Below, one piece after another: positions 46,589 to 54,186 of a DNA stretch of 64,000 bases. A program made the position numbers and the translations under genes. How positions within the stretch are numbered: the stretch's first letter is position 1; every line of letters starts with the position of its first letter. Location of the stretch: contig JAJPJP010000422.1 in assembly GCA_021324175.1 (NCBI GenBank), positions 20,797 through 84,796 on the forward strand. The letters run 5' to 3'. The notes under the pieces were generated by a model. The model was not told where the DNA came from and made no database searches. It saw only the letters and a list, made by a program, of their open reading frames with translations. The DNA is from Chitinophagia bacterium. Its GTDB lineage: Bacteria; Bacteroidota; Bacteroidia; Chitinophagales; Chitinophagaceae.

Positions 46589-47443
46589 ATGTTCCAAACC
46601 TCGACCCTGCAACTACTCAGGTTTCATTTTTCCTTTTTCCTGATGCCTGTCTATTGGTTCGCACTGGGACAGATAAAACACGTTGACATTTTTGCCGCCG
46701 TATTAATATTTATCATTCTCCATATGCTTGTGTATCCGGCAAGCAACGGATACAACAGTTACATGGATCGCGATGAGACATCCATCGGCGGTCTTAAAAA
46801 CCCGGCACAGCCTACCAGGCAACTATTTTACGTGACGCTGTTGATGGATTTGGCAGCGCTTGCGTTGAGTTTTTTTATCAGCATCATTTTCGTCTTGGGG
46901 ATTTTTACGTATATACTTGCATCAAGGGCATATAGTTACCGTGGAATCAGATTGAAAAAGTATCCGGTCGCTGGCTACCTGACCGTAGTCTTTTTTCAGG
47001 GCGCTGTTGTTTTTTTCCTAGTCTGCCATGGAGCTTCGGTGGGTAGGAGCCTGGATTTTCCGGTGTGGTGCGCCATTGGGGCTTCGCTACTGATCGGAGG
47101 GTTCTACCCGCTGACGCAAATATATCAGCATAAGGCAGACCTAAACGATCAAGTGAAAACCATCAGCTATTTGCTGGGATACAGGGGAACTTTCATTTTT
47201 TGCGCTATGGTATATACCGGGGCATTTGCAATTCTTGCTGGTTATTTTAATTATTCAAACCAGGAAAGTCGTTTCCTGGTTTTCGCGGTTTCAATGCTAC
47301 CTGTCATCATCTACTTTATAAAATGGGCATTATCTGTCTGGAAAGATATGACTGAAGCCAACTTTGCAAATACCATGCGCATGAACTATCTGGCTTCGAT
47401 CTGTACCAACATTGGCTTTATTGTTGTGCTTTTAACAAGGTAA
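46589..47443 (+). CDS. UbiA-family membrane prenyltransferase
   Basis: A 284-residue protein with about eight or nine membrane helices. The two aspartate-rich substrate motifs of UbiA enzymes are present in variant form: N53-GYNSYM-D60-R-D62 after helix 2, and D184-LN-D187-QVKT after helix 6. The family transfers prenyl diphosphates to aromatic or other acceptors. It opens a four-gene operon with the type III PKS 22 bp downstream, which suggests prenylation of the PKS product. Prenyl chain length and acceptor are unknown. Confidence 0.82.
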   Translation: MFQTSTLQLLRFHFSFFLMPVYWFALGQIKHVDIFAAVLIFIILHMLVYPASNGYNSYMDRDETSIGGLKNPAQPTRQLFYVTLLMDLAALALSFFISIIFVLGIFTYILASRAYSYRGIRLKKYPVAGYLTVVFFQGAVVFFLVCHGASVGRSLDFPVWCAIGASLLIGGFYPLTQIYQHKADLNDQVKTISYLLGYRGTFIFCAMVYTGAFAILAGYFNYSNQESRFLVFAVSMLPVIIYFIKWALSVWKDMTEANFANTMRMNYLASICTNIGFIVVLLTR

Positions 47444-47465
47444 GAACATCAAATAAAAAGATCAA

Positions 47466-48554
47466 TTGAGTAAAATAATTTCTATTGGAACGGCAAATCC
47501 CCCTTACCGCCATGAACAGCGGGAGATACTGAAATTCATGCAAAATGTATTTGCCCTAAATGATTCGGACGCCAGGAAAATCGGATTTCTTTACAGGCAA
47601 AGCGGAATTGAAACTCGCTACTCCGTGATCGCGGACTACAGCAGAAATATCAATGATTGGAAATTTTACCCGAAAACAGAGAACCTGGAACCATTCCCTT
47701 CGCTCGAGCAGAGGATGACCTGGTTTGCTAAATATGCTGCACCATTATCTGTGGATGCCATTCGTCGATGCATCAATAAGAAAATTCGTTCTGAAGAAAT
47801 TACACATCTGATTACTGTAAGTTGCACCGGCATGAGTGCACCCGGTCTCGATCTGCAAATAATCGAGTTGATGCAACTTCAAAAAAATATATTTCGTACG
47901 TCGATAAATTTCATGGGCTGTTATGCGGCGATCCATGCGCTAAAATTGGCGAATTCCATTGCCATCTCCGAACCGGAAGCCAGGATCCTGATCGTTTGCA
48001 CAGAACTGTGCACGCTGCATTTCCAGTATGAGCCTTCCATGGACAATATTTCTTCCAGTCTTCTATTTTCTGATGGTTCCGCAGCCGTTCTGGTAGTCAA
48101 TGACGGCGATCCTGCAAAAGGGTTGAGGCTGGAGAGCTTTCACGCCGAAATCCAGTCGAAAGGGAAAAAAGACATGGCTTGGGAACTTTCCTCCACTGGA
48201 TTTCTCATGACCCTGAGCAACTATATCCCAGAGCTTATCCAGGAGGATTTCAAGGCCTTTACAATGAACGCGCTCTCAAAAGCCAGCCTGGCTCCTTCCA
48301 GCATCAGCCACTGGTGTATTCATCCGGGAGGAAAAAGAATACTCGATGTGGTCGGCAACAGCCTCGGAGTTAGCGATAAACTCGGCCTGTGTTATGACGT
48401 CCTCCGGCTTTTCGGCAACATGTCTTCCGCCACTATTCTATTCGTGCTGGAAAAAATATTGTCGGAAATCGAACACTCAAAGCGCAACCGGGTTTTTGCC
48501 GCGGGGTTTGGGCCCGGGCTGACCTTAGAAAGCTTCATTGCTGAAGCATGCTAA
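47466..48554 (+). CDS. type III polyketide synthase (chalcone/stilbene synthase superfamily)
   Basis: A 362-residue homodimeric-type ketosynthase that extends an acyl-CoA starter with malonyl-CoA and cyclises it. The catalytic triad is visible: Cys152 (NFMGCYAAIHAL), His286 (CIHPGGKRILD) and Asn318 (LFGNMSSATILF). SCTGMSAPG is the conserved N-terminal landmark. No ATG fits the N-terminus, so the start is TTG at 47466 (TTGAGTAAAATA). It overlaps the methyltransferase by seven bases. Bacterial relatives make alkylresorcinols, alkylpyrones or tetrahydroxynaphthalene; which applies here cannot be read from sequence. Confidence 0.92.
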   Translation: MSKIISIGTANPPYRHEQREILKFMQNVFALNDSDARKIGFLYRQSGIETRYSVIADYSRNINDWKFYPKTENLEPFPSLEQRMTWFAKYAAPLSVDAIRRCINKKIRSEEITHLITVSCTGMSAPGLDLQIIELMQLQKNIFRTSINFMGCYAAIHALKLANSIAISEPEARILIVCTELCTLHFQYEPSMDNISSSLLFSDGSAAVLVVNDGDPAKGLRLESFHAEIQSKGKKDMAWELSSTGFLMTLSNYIPELIQEDFKAFTMNALSKASLAPSSISHWCIHPGGKRILDVVGNSLGVSDKLGLCYDVLRLFGNMSSATILFVLEKILSEIEHSKRNRVFAAGFGPGLTLESFIAEAC

Positions 48555-49303
48555 GCTCACAATCAAAATCTATGGACCTCACTTTTCGCTCCGATAAAAA
48601 AGAGCTTCTCGACTCCGATGGAATTCCGTTTGATGCCATCAGGGCAAACATGGAAGAACTCGATCTAATCAACAGTCGGCTGGGCGGCCATAGGACAACA
48701 ATCAATGGTTTTAAGCAACTATTGAAAAATCAAAAGGAAGTGGTTGTTTGCGAAATCGGTTGCGGCGGCGGAGATAACCTGATGGCAATCCATCGGTGGT
48801 GCAAAAGAAGAGGTATTGCTGCCCGTTTTATTGGCATCGATATCAATCCTGATTGCGTTGCGATAGCCAGGGCGGCATGCGATCTGTCAAACTTTATATT
48901 CATAGCTTCGGATTACAGGCAGATCAATTTCGATAAAGACAGACCCGATATCATCTTTTCATCATTATTTTGCCACCATTTCAGTCACGATGAACTGGTG
49001 TACATGATGCAATGGATGATAGAGAATTCATCGAAAGGTATTTTTATTAATGATCTCCACCGTCATGCCATCGCCTATTATTCGATTTTTTGGCTGACAA
49101 GAGCTTTTTCAAACTCGTACCTGGTGAAAAATGACGCGCCGCTCTCAGTTTTGAGGGGATTTAGAAGAAAAGAATGGCTCGAAATCCTGGGCGATGCGGG
49201 GTTCACGCCACAAGAGCTCAGTTGGCGCTGGGCATTCAGGTGGCTTATCGTGATTAGGAAGAAAAGTACGGATTGTAATGGACCTGGAACAGGAAACATA
49301 TGA
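48548..49303 (+). CDS. class I SAM-dependent methyltransferase of the type III PKS operon
   Basis: A 251-residue Rossmann-fold methyltransferase. Motif I is VVCEIGCGGGDNL, motif II IGIDINPDC, and DIIFSSLFCHHFSHDE follows as motif IV. By position it should methylate the polyketide, either on a phenolic oxygen like SrsB or on carbon. The start overlaps the PKS stop and the end overlaps the flavoprotein by 26 bp, so translation is coupled. Confidence 0.85.
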   Translation: MLSSQSKSMDLTFRSDKKELLDSDGIPFDAIRANMEELDLINSRLGGHRTTINGFKQLLKNQKEVVVCEIGCGGGDNLMAIHRWCKRRGIAARFIGIDINPDCVAIARAACDLSNFIFIASDYRQINFDKDRPDIIFSSLFCHHFSHDELVYMMQWMIENSSKGIFINDLHRHAIAYYSIFWLTRAFSNSYLVKNDAPLSVLRGFRRKEWLEILGDAGFTPQELSWRWAFRWLIVIRKKSTDCNGPGTGNI

Positions 49304-50420
49304 TGTGGGCCTTGTCGGCGGCGGCCTGGCAGGGCTTGCACTGTCGATTCTTTTGGCCAGGTCGGGTTACCGGGTTGCACTATTCGAAAAAGAAAAATAT
49401 CCCTTCCATAAGGTTTGCGGTGAATACATCAGCTTTGAAAGCTGGAATTTTTTGGAAGATTTAGGCATCCCGTTAAGCGACTGGAATCTGCCCGTCATCC
49501 GGCGGCTGCTCGTGTCCGCACCCAATGGGAACCATCTGGAGCAGGATCTTCCGCTTGGTGGATTCGGGTTGAGCAGGTACAGGCTTGATGCTTTTCTTGC
49601 GGAACTGGCAAAAAAAGCCGGCGTCGTTTTCTTTGAGCAGACACGCGTCAACGATGTTGTCCGTGAAGGAAATTCATTCAACATCCATCATGCTGCGGGG
49701 CTAAGCTATGCGAAAATAGTCTGCGGTACATTTGGAAAGCGCAGCAACCTCGACGTCAAATGGAAACGTGAAAATCACCAGGCTAAGAAAAGCAAGCTCG
49801 ACAACTATGTAGGCGTCAAATACCATATTCTTGCTGACCAGCCGGAAGATCTCATTGTCCTCCATAATTTTCAAAATGGCTATTGCGGCCTTTCACAAAT
49901 AGAAGACGGGAAACATTGTCTTTGTTACCTGACTTCTGCAGATAATCTGGCCAAATGCGGAAATTCGATAGCACAAATGGAATCTGATATTTTGCGAAAA
50001 AACCCCTTCATCGATAAAATTTTTACCACTGCCAATTTTATCTTCAGAAACCCTGTCACTATTTCCCAAATAAGCTTTGCAAAAAAAGATCAGGTCGGGA
50101 ATCACATTCTTTTTGTTGGTGACGCCGCTGGAATGATCACGCCTCTTTGTGGGAATGGCATGAGCATGGCCCTTCATGGCGCGAAAATCGCTTTTGATTG
50201 CATGCTTCCTTACCTGCAAGGCAAACTAAGCCGTGAACAGATGGAAGCAGGATATTCCCGCCAATGGCATAAGATTTTTGCTGTCCGCCTGCGAACAGGA
50301 AGGGTCATTCAAAGGTTTTTCGGAGACGAGACTTTTTCAAATATTCTTATTGGCACAGTTAAGCCTTTCCCACGATTTTTTTCTTTCCTGGTTAGGAAGA
50401 CACATGGCGGGGCATTTTAG
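49278..50420 (+). CDS. FAD-dependent oxidoreductase (geranylgeranyl reductase-like) of the type III PKS operon
   Basis: A 380-residue flavoprotein of the PHBH/geranylgeranyl reductase fold. FAD motifs are VGLVGGGLAGLALSILLAR at the N-terminus, YRLDAFLAELA in the middle and FVGDAAGMITPLCGNGMSMAL near 275-295. Such enzymes hydroxylate aromatic rings or reduce prenyl chains. In the phenolic-lipid pathway srsABC an analogous flavoprotein oxidises the methylated alkylresorcinol toward a quinone. With a UbiA enzyme in the operon, prenyl reduction is an alternative. Last gene of the operon. Confidence 0.85.
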   Translation: MDLEQETYDVGLVGGGLAGLALSILLARSGYRVALFEKEKYPFHKVCGEYISFESWNFLEDLGIPLSDWNLPVIRRLLVSAPNGNHLEQDLPLGGFGLSRYRLDAFLAELAKKAGVVFFEQTRVNDVVREGNSFNIHHAAGLSYAKIVCGTFGKRSNLDVKWKRENHQAKKSKLDNYVGVKYHILADQPEDLIVLHNFQNGYCGLSQIEDGKHCLCYLTSADNLAKCGNSIAQMESDILRKNPFIDKIFTTANFIFRNPVTISQISFAKKDQVGNHILFVGDAAGMITPLCGNGMSMALHGAKIAFDCMLPYLQGKLSREQMEAGYSRQWHKIFAVRLRTGRVIQRFFGDETFSNILIGTVKPFPRFFSFLVRKTHGGAF

Positions 50421-50672
50421 TATTTTGCGGAATTTGACACTTTAGCTAATCAAAAGCAACGCAGCCTAAAGGCCATAACAAACTACGATTCGAACGAATA
50501 AGGTGAACAGAACAAAGTATGCGCGCCGGACTTGCAGAAACTTATCAAAAGTCGTAGTTTACAAGACTTCAGAAAATCAACCGTTAACGTCAGGACTAAA
50601 CCAGCCCATTTTGTTCAAGCTGGAACAGACACAAAAATTGAACTTCGTTTTGCCTAAAACGTTATACCTGTT
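50421..50672. other. intergenic region with a long-range 9-bp inverted repeat
   Basis: No coding frame of note. AAACTACGA (50480-50488) is the exact complement of TCGTAGTTT (50552-50560), enclosing 63 nt that contain a smaller ATAAG/CTTAT pair (50498-50502 with 50541-50545). It could be a structured RNA or the 3' end of the PKS operon transcript. No tRNA fold was found. The pattern is not strong enough to name a gene. Confidence 0.25.
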
Positions 50673-51044
50673 ATGAATGATTCAAAGAAAAAGACACTGG
50701 TGATCGGGGCCTCGCCCAATCCGCAACGATACAGCTTTCTTGCTGTGAACAACCTTCGGGAGCATCAGCATCCGGTTGTTGCCATTGGCCGGCGGCAATC
50801 GACGGTCGCTGATGTAAATATTGTGACTGCCAGGGAAAACTTCAAAGACGTCGATACGGTAACGATCTACCTCAATCCCGCAAATCAAAAAGAATATTAC
50901 AACTACATTTTATCCCTTCATCCGAAGCGAATCATCTTTAACCCGGGAGCAGAGAATAAAGAATTGTACGATCTGGCCAAAGCCAATGGCATCAAACCTT
51001 TAGAAGCTTGCACCTTGGTGTTATTGAGTACAAATCAATTTTAA
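50673..51044 (+). CDS. CoA-binding domain protein
   Basis: A 123-residue single-domain protein of the CoA_binding (YccU-like) family with a Rossmann fold. It has KTLVIGASPNPQRYSFLAV near the N-terminus, HPVVAIGRR, VDTVTIYLNP and IIFNPGAENKELYDLAKANG. It probably binds a CoA ester or nucleotide; no reaction is known. It appears monocistronic. TTG (50638) and a poor TATACCTG (50663) are only a weak promoter. Confidence 0.85.
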   Translation: MNDSKKKTLVIGASPNPQRYSFLAVNNLREHQHPVVAIGRRQSTVADVNIVTARENFKDVDTVTIYLNPANQKEYYNYILSLHPKRIIFNPGAENKELYDLAKANGIKPLEACTLVLLSTNQF

Positions 51045-51401
51045 ATACAATATTTCACTTAGCTCTTCGTTTAATATTAAGAACGATATTCAGCTTATCC
51101 TTAGAATAAATTCCAAGACTATCCCATGACGAACAGGCATTTTTCGCCGGCCGCAGCCAGCCATATTTTTTGGGCTGTAACAAAACACCTCAGTTCCTAC
51201 TTACGAACAGTTTCTTTTTCGATCCAGGCCAGACTGGAATTTTGTCATTCGTTTCACGCTATTTTACTGCCGTTGCTATCGTCTTCGTTCACCACTATAA
51301 CACCGAAGCCTAAACGTTTTTTTGTACCCGGATTTAATCCAAAACCCTAAATCTTATGATCGATCTGTACCCATGAAAACACCCTTAACCTTGGATCACA
51401 G
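51045..51401. other. intergenic region without recognised gene
   Basis: AT-rich; a 74-codon frame at 51126-51350 is Ser/Phe/Pro-rich with no domain or ribosome-site support. The region leads into the structured leader of the YkuK-like gene and could encode a small RNA ending at that leader's terminator-like hairpin, but nothing specific supports this. Confidence 0.3.
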
Positions 51402-51484
51402 CCGGCAAAAATCATAAAACGCTAACATGCGTCATTTTGCCGGTAACGGGTTTTTCGTTAAATTCGAAAAACCCATTTTATTTT
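51402..51484 (+). terminator. two successive hairpins, the second terminator-like, just before the YkuK-like gene
   Basis: Hairpin 1 pairs CCGGCAAAA (51402-51410) with TTTTGCCGG (51435-51443) and encloses an ACGC/GCGT ministem. Hairpin 2 pairs GGGTTTTTCG (51448-51457) with CGAAAAACCC (51465-51474), 7-nt loop, then ATTTTATTTT and the ATG at 51485. Either it terminates an upstream transcript or it is an attenuating leader of the next gene. All pairs in both long stems are perfect. Confidence 0.6.
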
Positions 51485-51958
51485 ATGCACTGGAGAAAGT
51501 TTAACGGAGATCCGATTGAATTACCGATTACCGACGCAGTTGAAAATGCGATACGCCGTGAAACCGAGAAAGGCCACCACCTCAAAGTTTGTATTGGAAC
51601 CGACTCGCAGGTTAAAGGCACTGAGACGGAATTTGCCACCGTAATCGTTTTTCTTCGAGAAGGCCATGGCGGATTCATGTTCATCCACAACGAAAAAACG
51701 AAGCAACAATTCAGTATCAAGGAACGCATGCTGGTGGAAGTTGCCAAATCCATTGAGATCGCCTATGAATTATGCGATTTGTTCAACAAGTATGACGTGG
51801 ACATGGAGGTACATGCAGACATCAACACAAATCCCCACTTTAAGAGTAACGACGCACTTAAAGAAGCCATGGGGTATATATTGGGAATGGGTTTCGCGTT
51901 TAAAGCAAAACCCGAGGCTTTTGCAAGCAGCAGCTGCGCAAATAAAGTCGTGAACTAA
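51485..51958 (+). CDS. YkuK-like RNase H-fold protein (DUF458)
   Basis: A 157-residue protein of the DUF458/YkuK family with an RNase H-like fold. It has HLKVCIGTDSQVKGTETEFATVI (acidic Asp in GTDSQ), ELCDLFNKYDVDMEVHADIN (second acidic pair) and MGYILGMGFAFKAKPEAFASS. Enzyme activity is not established. The ATG at 51485 is preferred because the in-frame sequence from 51437 spans a perfect 10-bp hairpin. It converges with engB four bases downstream. Confidence 0.82.
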   Translation: MHWRKFNGDPIELPITDAVENAIRRETEKGHHLKVCIGTDSQVKGTETEFATVIVFLREGHGGFMFIHNEKTKQQFSIKERMLVEVAKSIEIAYELCDLFNKYDVDMEVHADINTNPHFKSNDALKEAMGYILGMGFAFKAKPEAFASSSCANKVVN

Positions 51959-51962
51959 GTAT

Positions 51963-52589
51963 TCAATCCTTCGGATGCATCTCCTTCAGTTCAATGAAGT
52001 CATTATTGAGCCTTTCTATCAGCCCAAGAATTTCGCCTTTCCCCAGTTTTGTTGTTGTACTTGTCACAAAATGATCGGGCAATGGTTCCCAGGTTTTGCC
52101 TAGCTTATCCAGAAGGGCGCTGATATTGGCATGTAAAACCTTCCGGCTGACCTTATCGGCTTTCGTAAAAACCAAACTAAAGGGAATCCGCCATTTACCA
52201 AGCGAATCGATAAAATTTAGATCAAGTTGCTGCGGCACGTGACGACCGTCGATTATTAAAAACAGGTTAACCAGGTTTTGGCGTTTTCTGAGATAATCTT
52301 CGATCATCCTTTCCCACTGCTTCCGTTGCGATTGCGAAACTTTGGCGAATCCGTAACCGGGGAGGTCAACGATATAGAATTTATCGTTCACAAGAAAATG
52401 GTTGATCAACTGGGTTTTCCCTGGGGAAGCGGAAGTTTTGGCAAGAGAACTCTTATTACAGAGCATGTTGATCAGGGACGATTTCCCCACATTGCTACGA
52501 CCCACAAAAGCATACTCGGGTTTATCCGGCTTTGGACATTTGTCCTGGCTTGGACTGCTAATGAGATATATCGAAGACGTGATATTCAT
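51963..52589 (-). CDS. engB: ribosome biogenesis GTPase EngB (YsxC)
   Basis: A 208-residue TRAFAC GTPase needed for 50S subunit assembly. G1 is GRSNVGKSSLIN, the G2 threonine lies in SPGKTQLIN, G3 is VDLPGYGFA, G4 is TKAD and G5 is near VTSTTTKLGKGE. Length is normal. It is divergent from ubiE with a 105-bp gap. Confidence 0.95.
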   Translation of the reverse strand: MNITSSIYLISSPSQDKCPKPDKPEYAFVGRSNVGKSSLINMLCNKSSLAKTSASPGKTQLINHFLVNDKFYIVDLPGYGFAKVSQSQRKQWERMIEDYLRKRQNLVNLFLIIDGRHVPQQLDLNFIDSLGKWRIPFSLVFTKADKVSRKVLHANISALLDKLGKTWEPLPDHFVTSTTTKLGKGEILGLIERLNNDFIELKEMHPKD

Positions 52590-52680
52590 GTAATGCCTGC
52601 AAGATAACGACTGCTGTTGTCTTTGGATCAGAACAAAGTCCCCGATGCTGGCGACCGCCGGAACTGACGCGAATCGTGCC

Positions 52681-52688
52681 TATCTTCG
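52681..52688 (+). promoter_or_regulatory. possible -7 element of ubiE
   Basis: TATCTTCG differs from TAnnTTTG at one base and is identical to the box before trpS. It ends six bases before the ATG at 52695. No -33 TTG is present, so support is weak. Confidence 0.3.
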
Positions 52689-52694
52689 CAGGCG

Positions 52695-53438
52695 ATGGAA
52701 GAGTATAGGCACGATAAAGTAATCCCGTTCAAAAGTTCGACCAATTCAAAAAAGCAACAGGTTGCGGAAATGTTCGATAAGATCGCCTTTCGCTATGATT
52801 TTCTGAATCATTTGCTCAGTGCGGGGATTGACGTCTATTGGAGAAGAAAAGCCATCACGGAACTAGCCGCCGCCGGGCCGCGGAAAGTCCTTGATGTGGC
52901 CACAGGTACCGCCGATATGGCAGTAATGATGGCAAGATCCCTTAAACTGGAAAAAGTTATCGGTATAGATATCTCAGCCTCAATGCTTGAGATCGGCCGA
53001 ATTAAAATTGCAAAGCTGGGGTTAAATGACAAAATCGAGGTCCAAACCGGTGATTCCGAAGCAATAAACTTTGTTAATGACACGTTTGATGCGGTAACAG
53101 TAGCCTTTGGTGTACGCAATTTTGAGAACCTCGAAAAAGGACTTTCGGAAATGCGTCGAGTCCTAAAGCCGAAGGGCAAGCTTGTAGTACTCGAATTTTC
53201 AAGACCCAGCCATCCAATCCTCTGCAAACTGTATAATCTATATATGCGAACGGCAGCCCGGAGAGTTGGTAAATGGGTAGCGAAAAATTGTGAAGCCTAT
53301 GAATATTTGCACGAGTCAGTTAAAACTTTCCCTGAAGGAAACAATTTCGCGGACATCCTGCTAAAGACCGGATTTGTTAACGTTTACTTCAAAAAGCTCA
53401 GCTTAGGAATATGCACGATTTACTGCGGATCAAAGTGA
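52695..53438 (+). CDS. ubiE: demethylmenaquinone methyltransferase
   Basis: A 247-residue UbiE/MenG C-methyltransferase for the last step of menaquinone synthesis. Landmarks are VAEMFDKIAFRYDFLNHLLS, the SAM site VLDVATGTADMAV, TVAFGVRNFENLEKGLSEM and LVVLEFSRP. Bacteroidota use menaquinone, so the MenG role is expected. porT follows two bases later, a pairing seen in other members of the phylum. Confidence 0.95.
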   Translation: MEEYRHDKVIPFKSSTNSKKQQVAEMFDKIAFRYDFLNHLLSAGIDVYWRRKAITELAAAGPRKVLDVATGTADMAVMMARSLKLEKVIGIDISASMLEIGRIKIAKLGLNDKIEVQTGDSEAINFVNDTFDAVTVAFGVRNFENLEKGLSEMRRVLKPKGKLVVLEFSRPSHPILCKLYNLYMRTAARRVGKWVAKNCEAYEYLHESVKTFPEGNNFADILLKTGFVNVYFKKLSLGICTIYCGSK

Positions 53439-53440
53439 GG

Positions 53441-54157
53441 ATGCTGCTTCGTTTTTGTATTTTTTCCATTATTCTTCTTATTACTCAAAAGTCCGGCGCT
53501 CAATTTCTTCGTGACGGCTTTAATCAACCCGATCATGACAGCAAATTCTATCATATCGGGATTTCTCTTGATTACAACAACTCCCATTTCCAAGTCAGTG
53601 CACACCCGTCTTTTCTGCAAAGCGACAGCGTGATGTATGTTAATCCGAAAAATACGGGCGGATTTGGACTGGCGGGTATTCATACCCTGCATTTTTCGCC
53701 ACATTGGGAAGCGAGAATTGTCTTTCCGCAGTTGATGTTTGCCTATAAGCAGTTGGAATATAGCATTACCTACCCGCAAAGTGGTGAGAAGCCCATCGCG
53801 ACAAAGGAAGTTGAATCCATTTTGCTTGGTTTTCCCGTCGAAGTCAAATTTTTATCTGACAGAATTGGCAATTTTAGGATTTACATGCTCGGGGGCCTGA
53901 ATTATCAATACGACCTTGCGTCGAATGCCACGTCCCGCAAAGCACAGGATCTTGTGAAGCTAAAGCCCTATGATTTCAGCATCGAGGCAGGCGTTGGCTG
54001 TCAAATATTTTTTCCCTTTGTCATCGTGTCGCCTGAACTAAAGATCAGCGACGGACTCATCAACGTGCACAGTCGCGACCCAAACCTTATTTATTCGAGC
54101 GTTATCGACAAGCTCAATTCCCGCATGGTTGTTTTCTCTCTTATTCTGGAAGGTTAA
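53441..54157 (+). CDS. porT: PorT-like outer membrane beta-barrel protein (type IX secretion)
   Basis: A 238-residue protein with a signal peptide (MLLRFCIFSIILLITQKSGAQ) and an eight-strand barrel pattern, ending in hydrophobic alternation plus a terminal aromatic-poor strand (RMVVFSLILEG). PorT is an outer-membrane component required for the type IX secretion and gliding apparatus. The call rests on the ubiE-porT pairing, size and barrel character; residue identity in this family is low. ATG at 53441 begins the signal peptide directly after the ubiE stop. Confidence 0.75.
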   Translation: MLLRFCIFSIILLITQKSGAQFLRDGFNQPDHDSKFYHIGISLDYNNSHFQVSAHPSFLQSDSVMYVNPKNTGGFGLAGIHTLHFSPHWEARIVFPQLMFAYKQLEYSITYPQSGEKPIATKEVESILLGFPVEVKFLSDRIGNFRIYMLGGLNYQYDLASNATSRKAQDLVKLKPYDFSIEAGVGCQIFFPFVIVSPELKISDGLINVHSRDPNLIYSSVIDKLNSRMVVFSLILEG

Positions 54158-54186
54158 TTCGCGAATCGGGATTTTCGTTCAAAGCC

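Noticed and set aside
50421-50672. Possible tRNA suggested by GATTCGAAC
   Set aside because: No matching acceptor or anticodon stems and no CCA-side pairing could be built around it.
51126-51350. A 74-codon frame in the gap before the YkuK-like gene
   Set aside because: Low-complexity Ser/Phe/Pro composition, no family, no promoter; kept only as a note on the gap.
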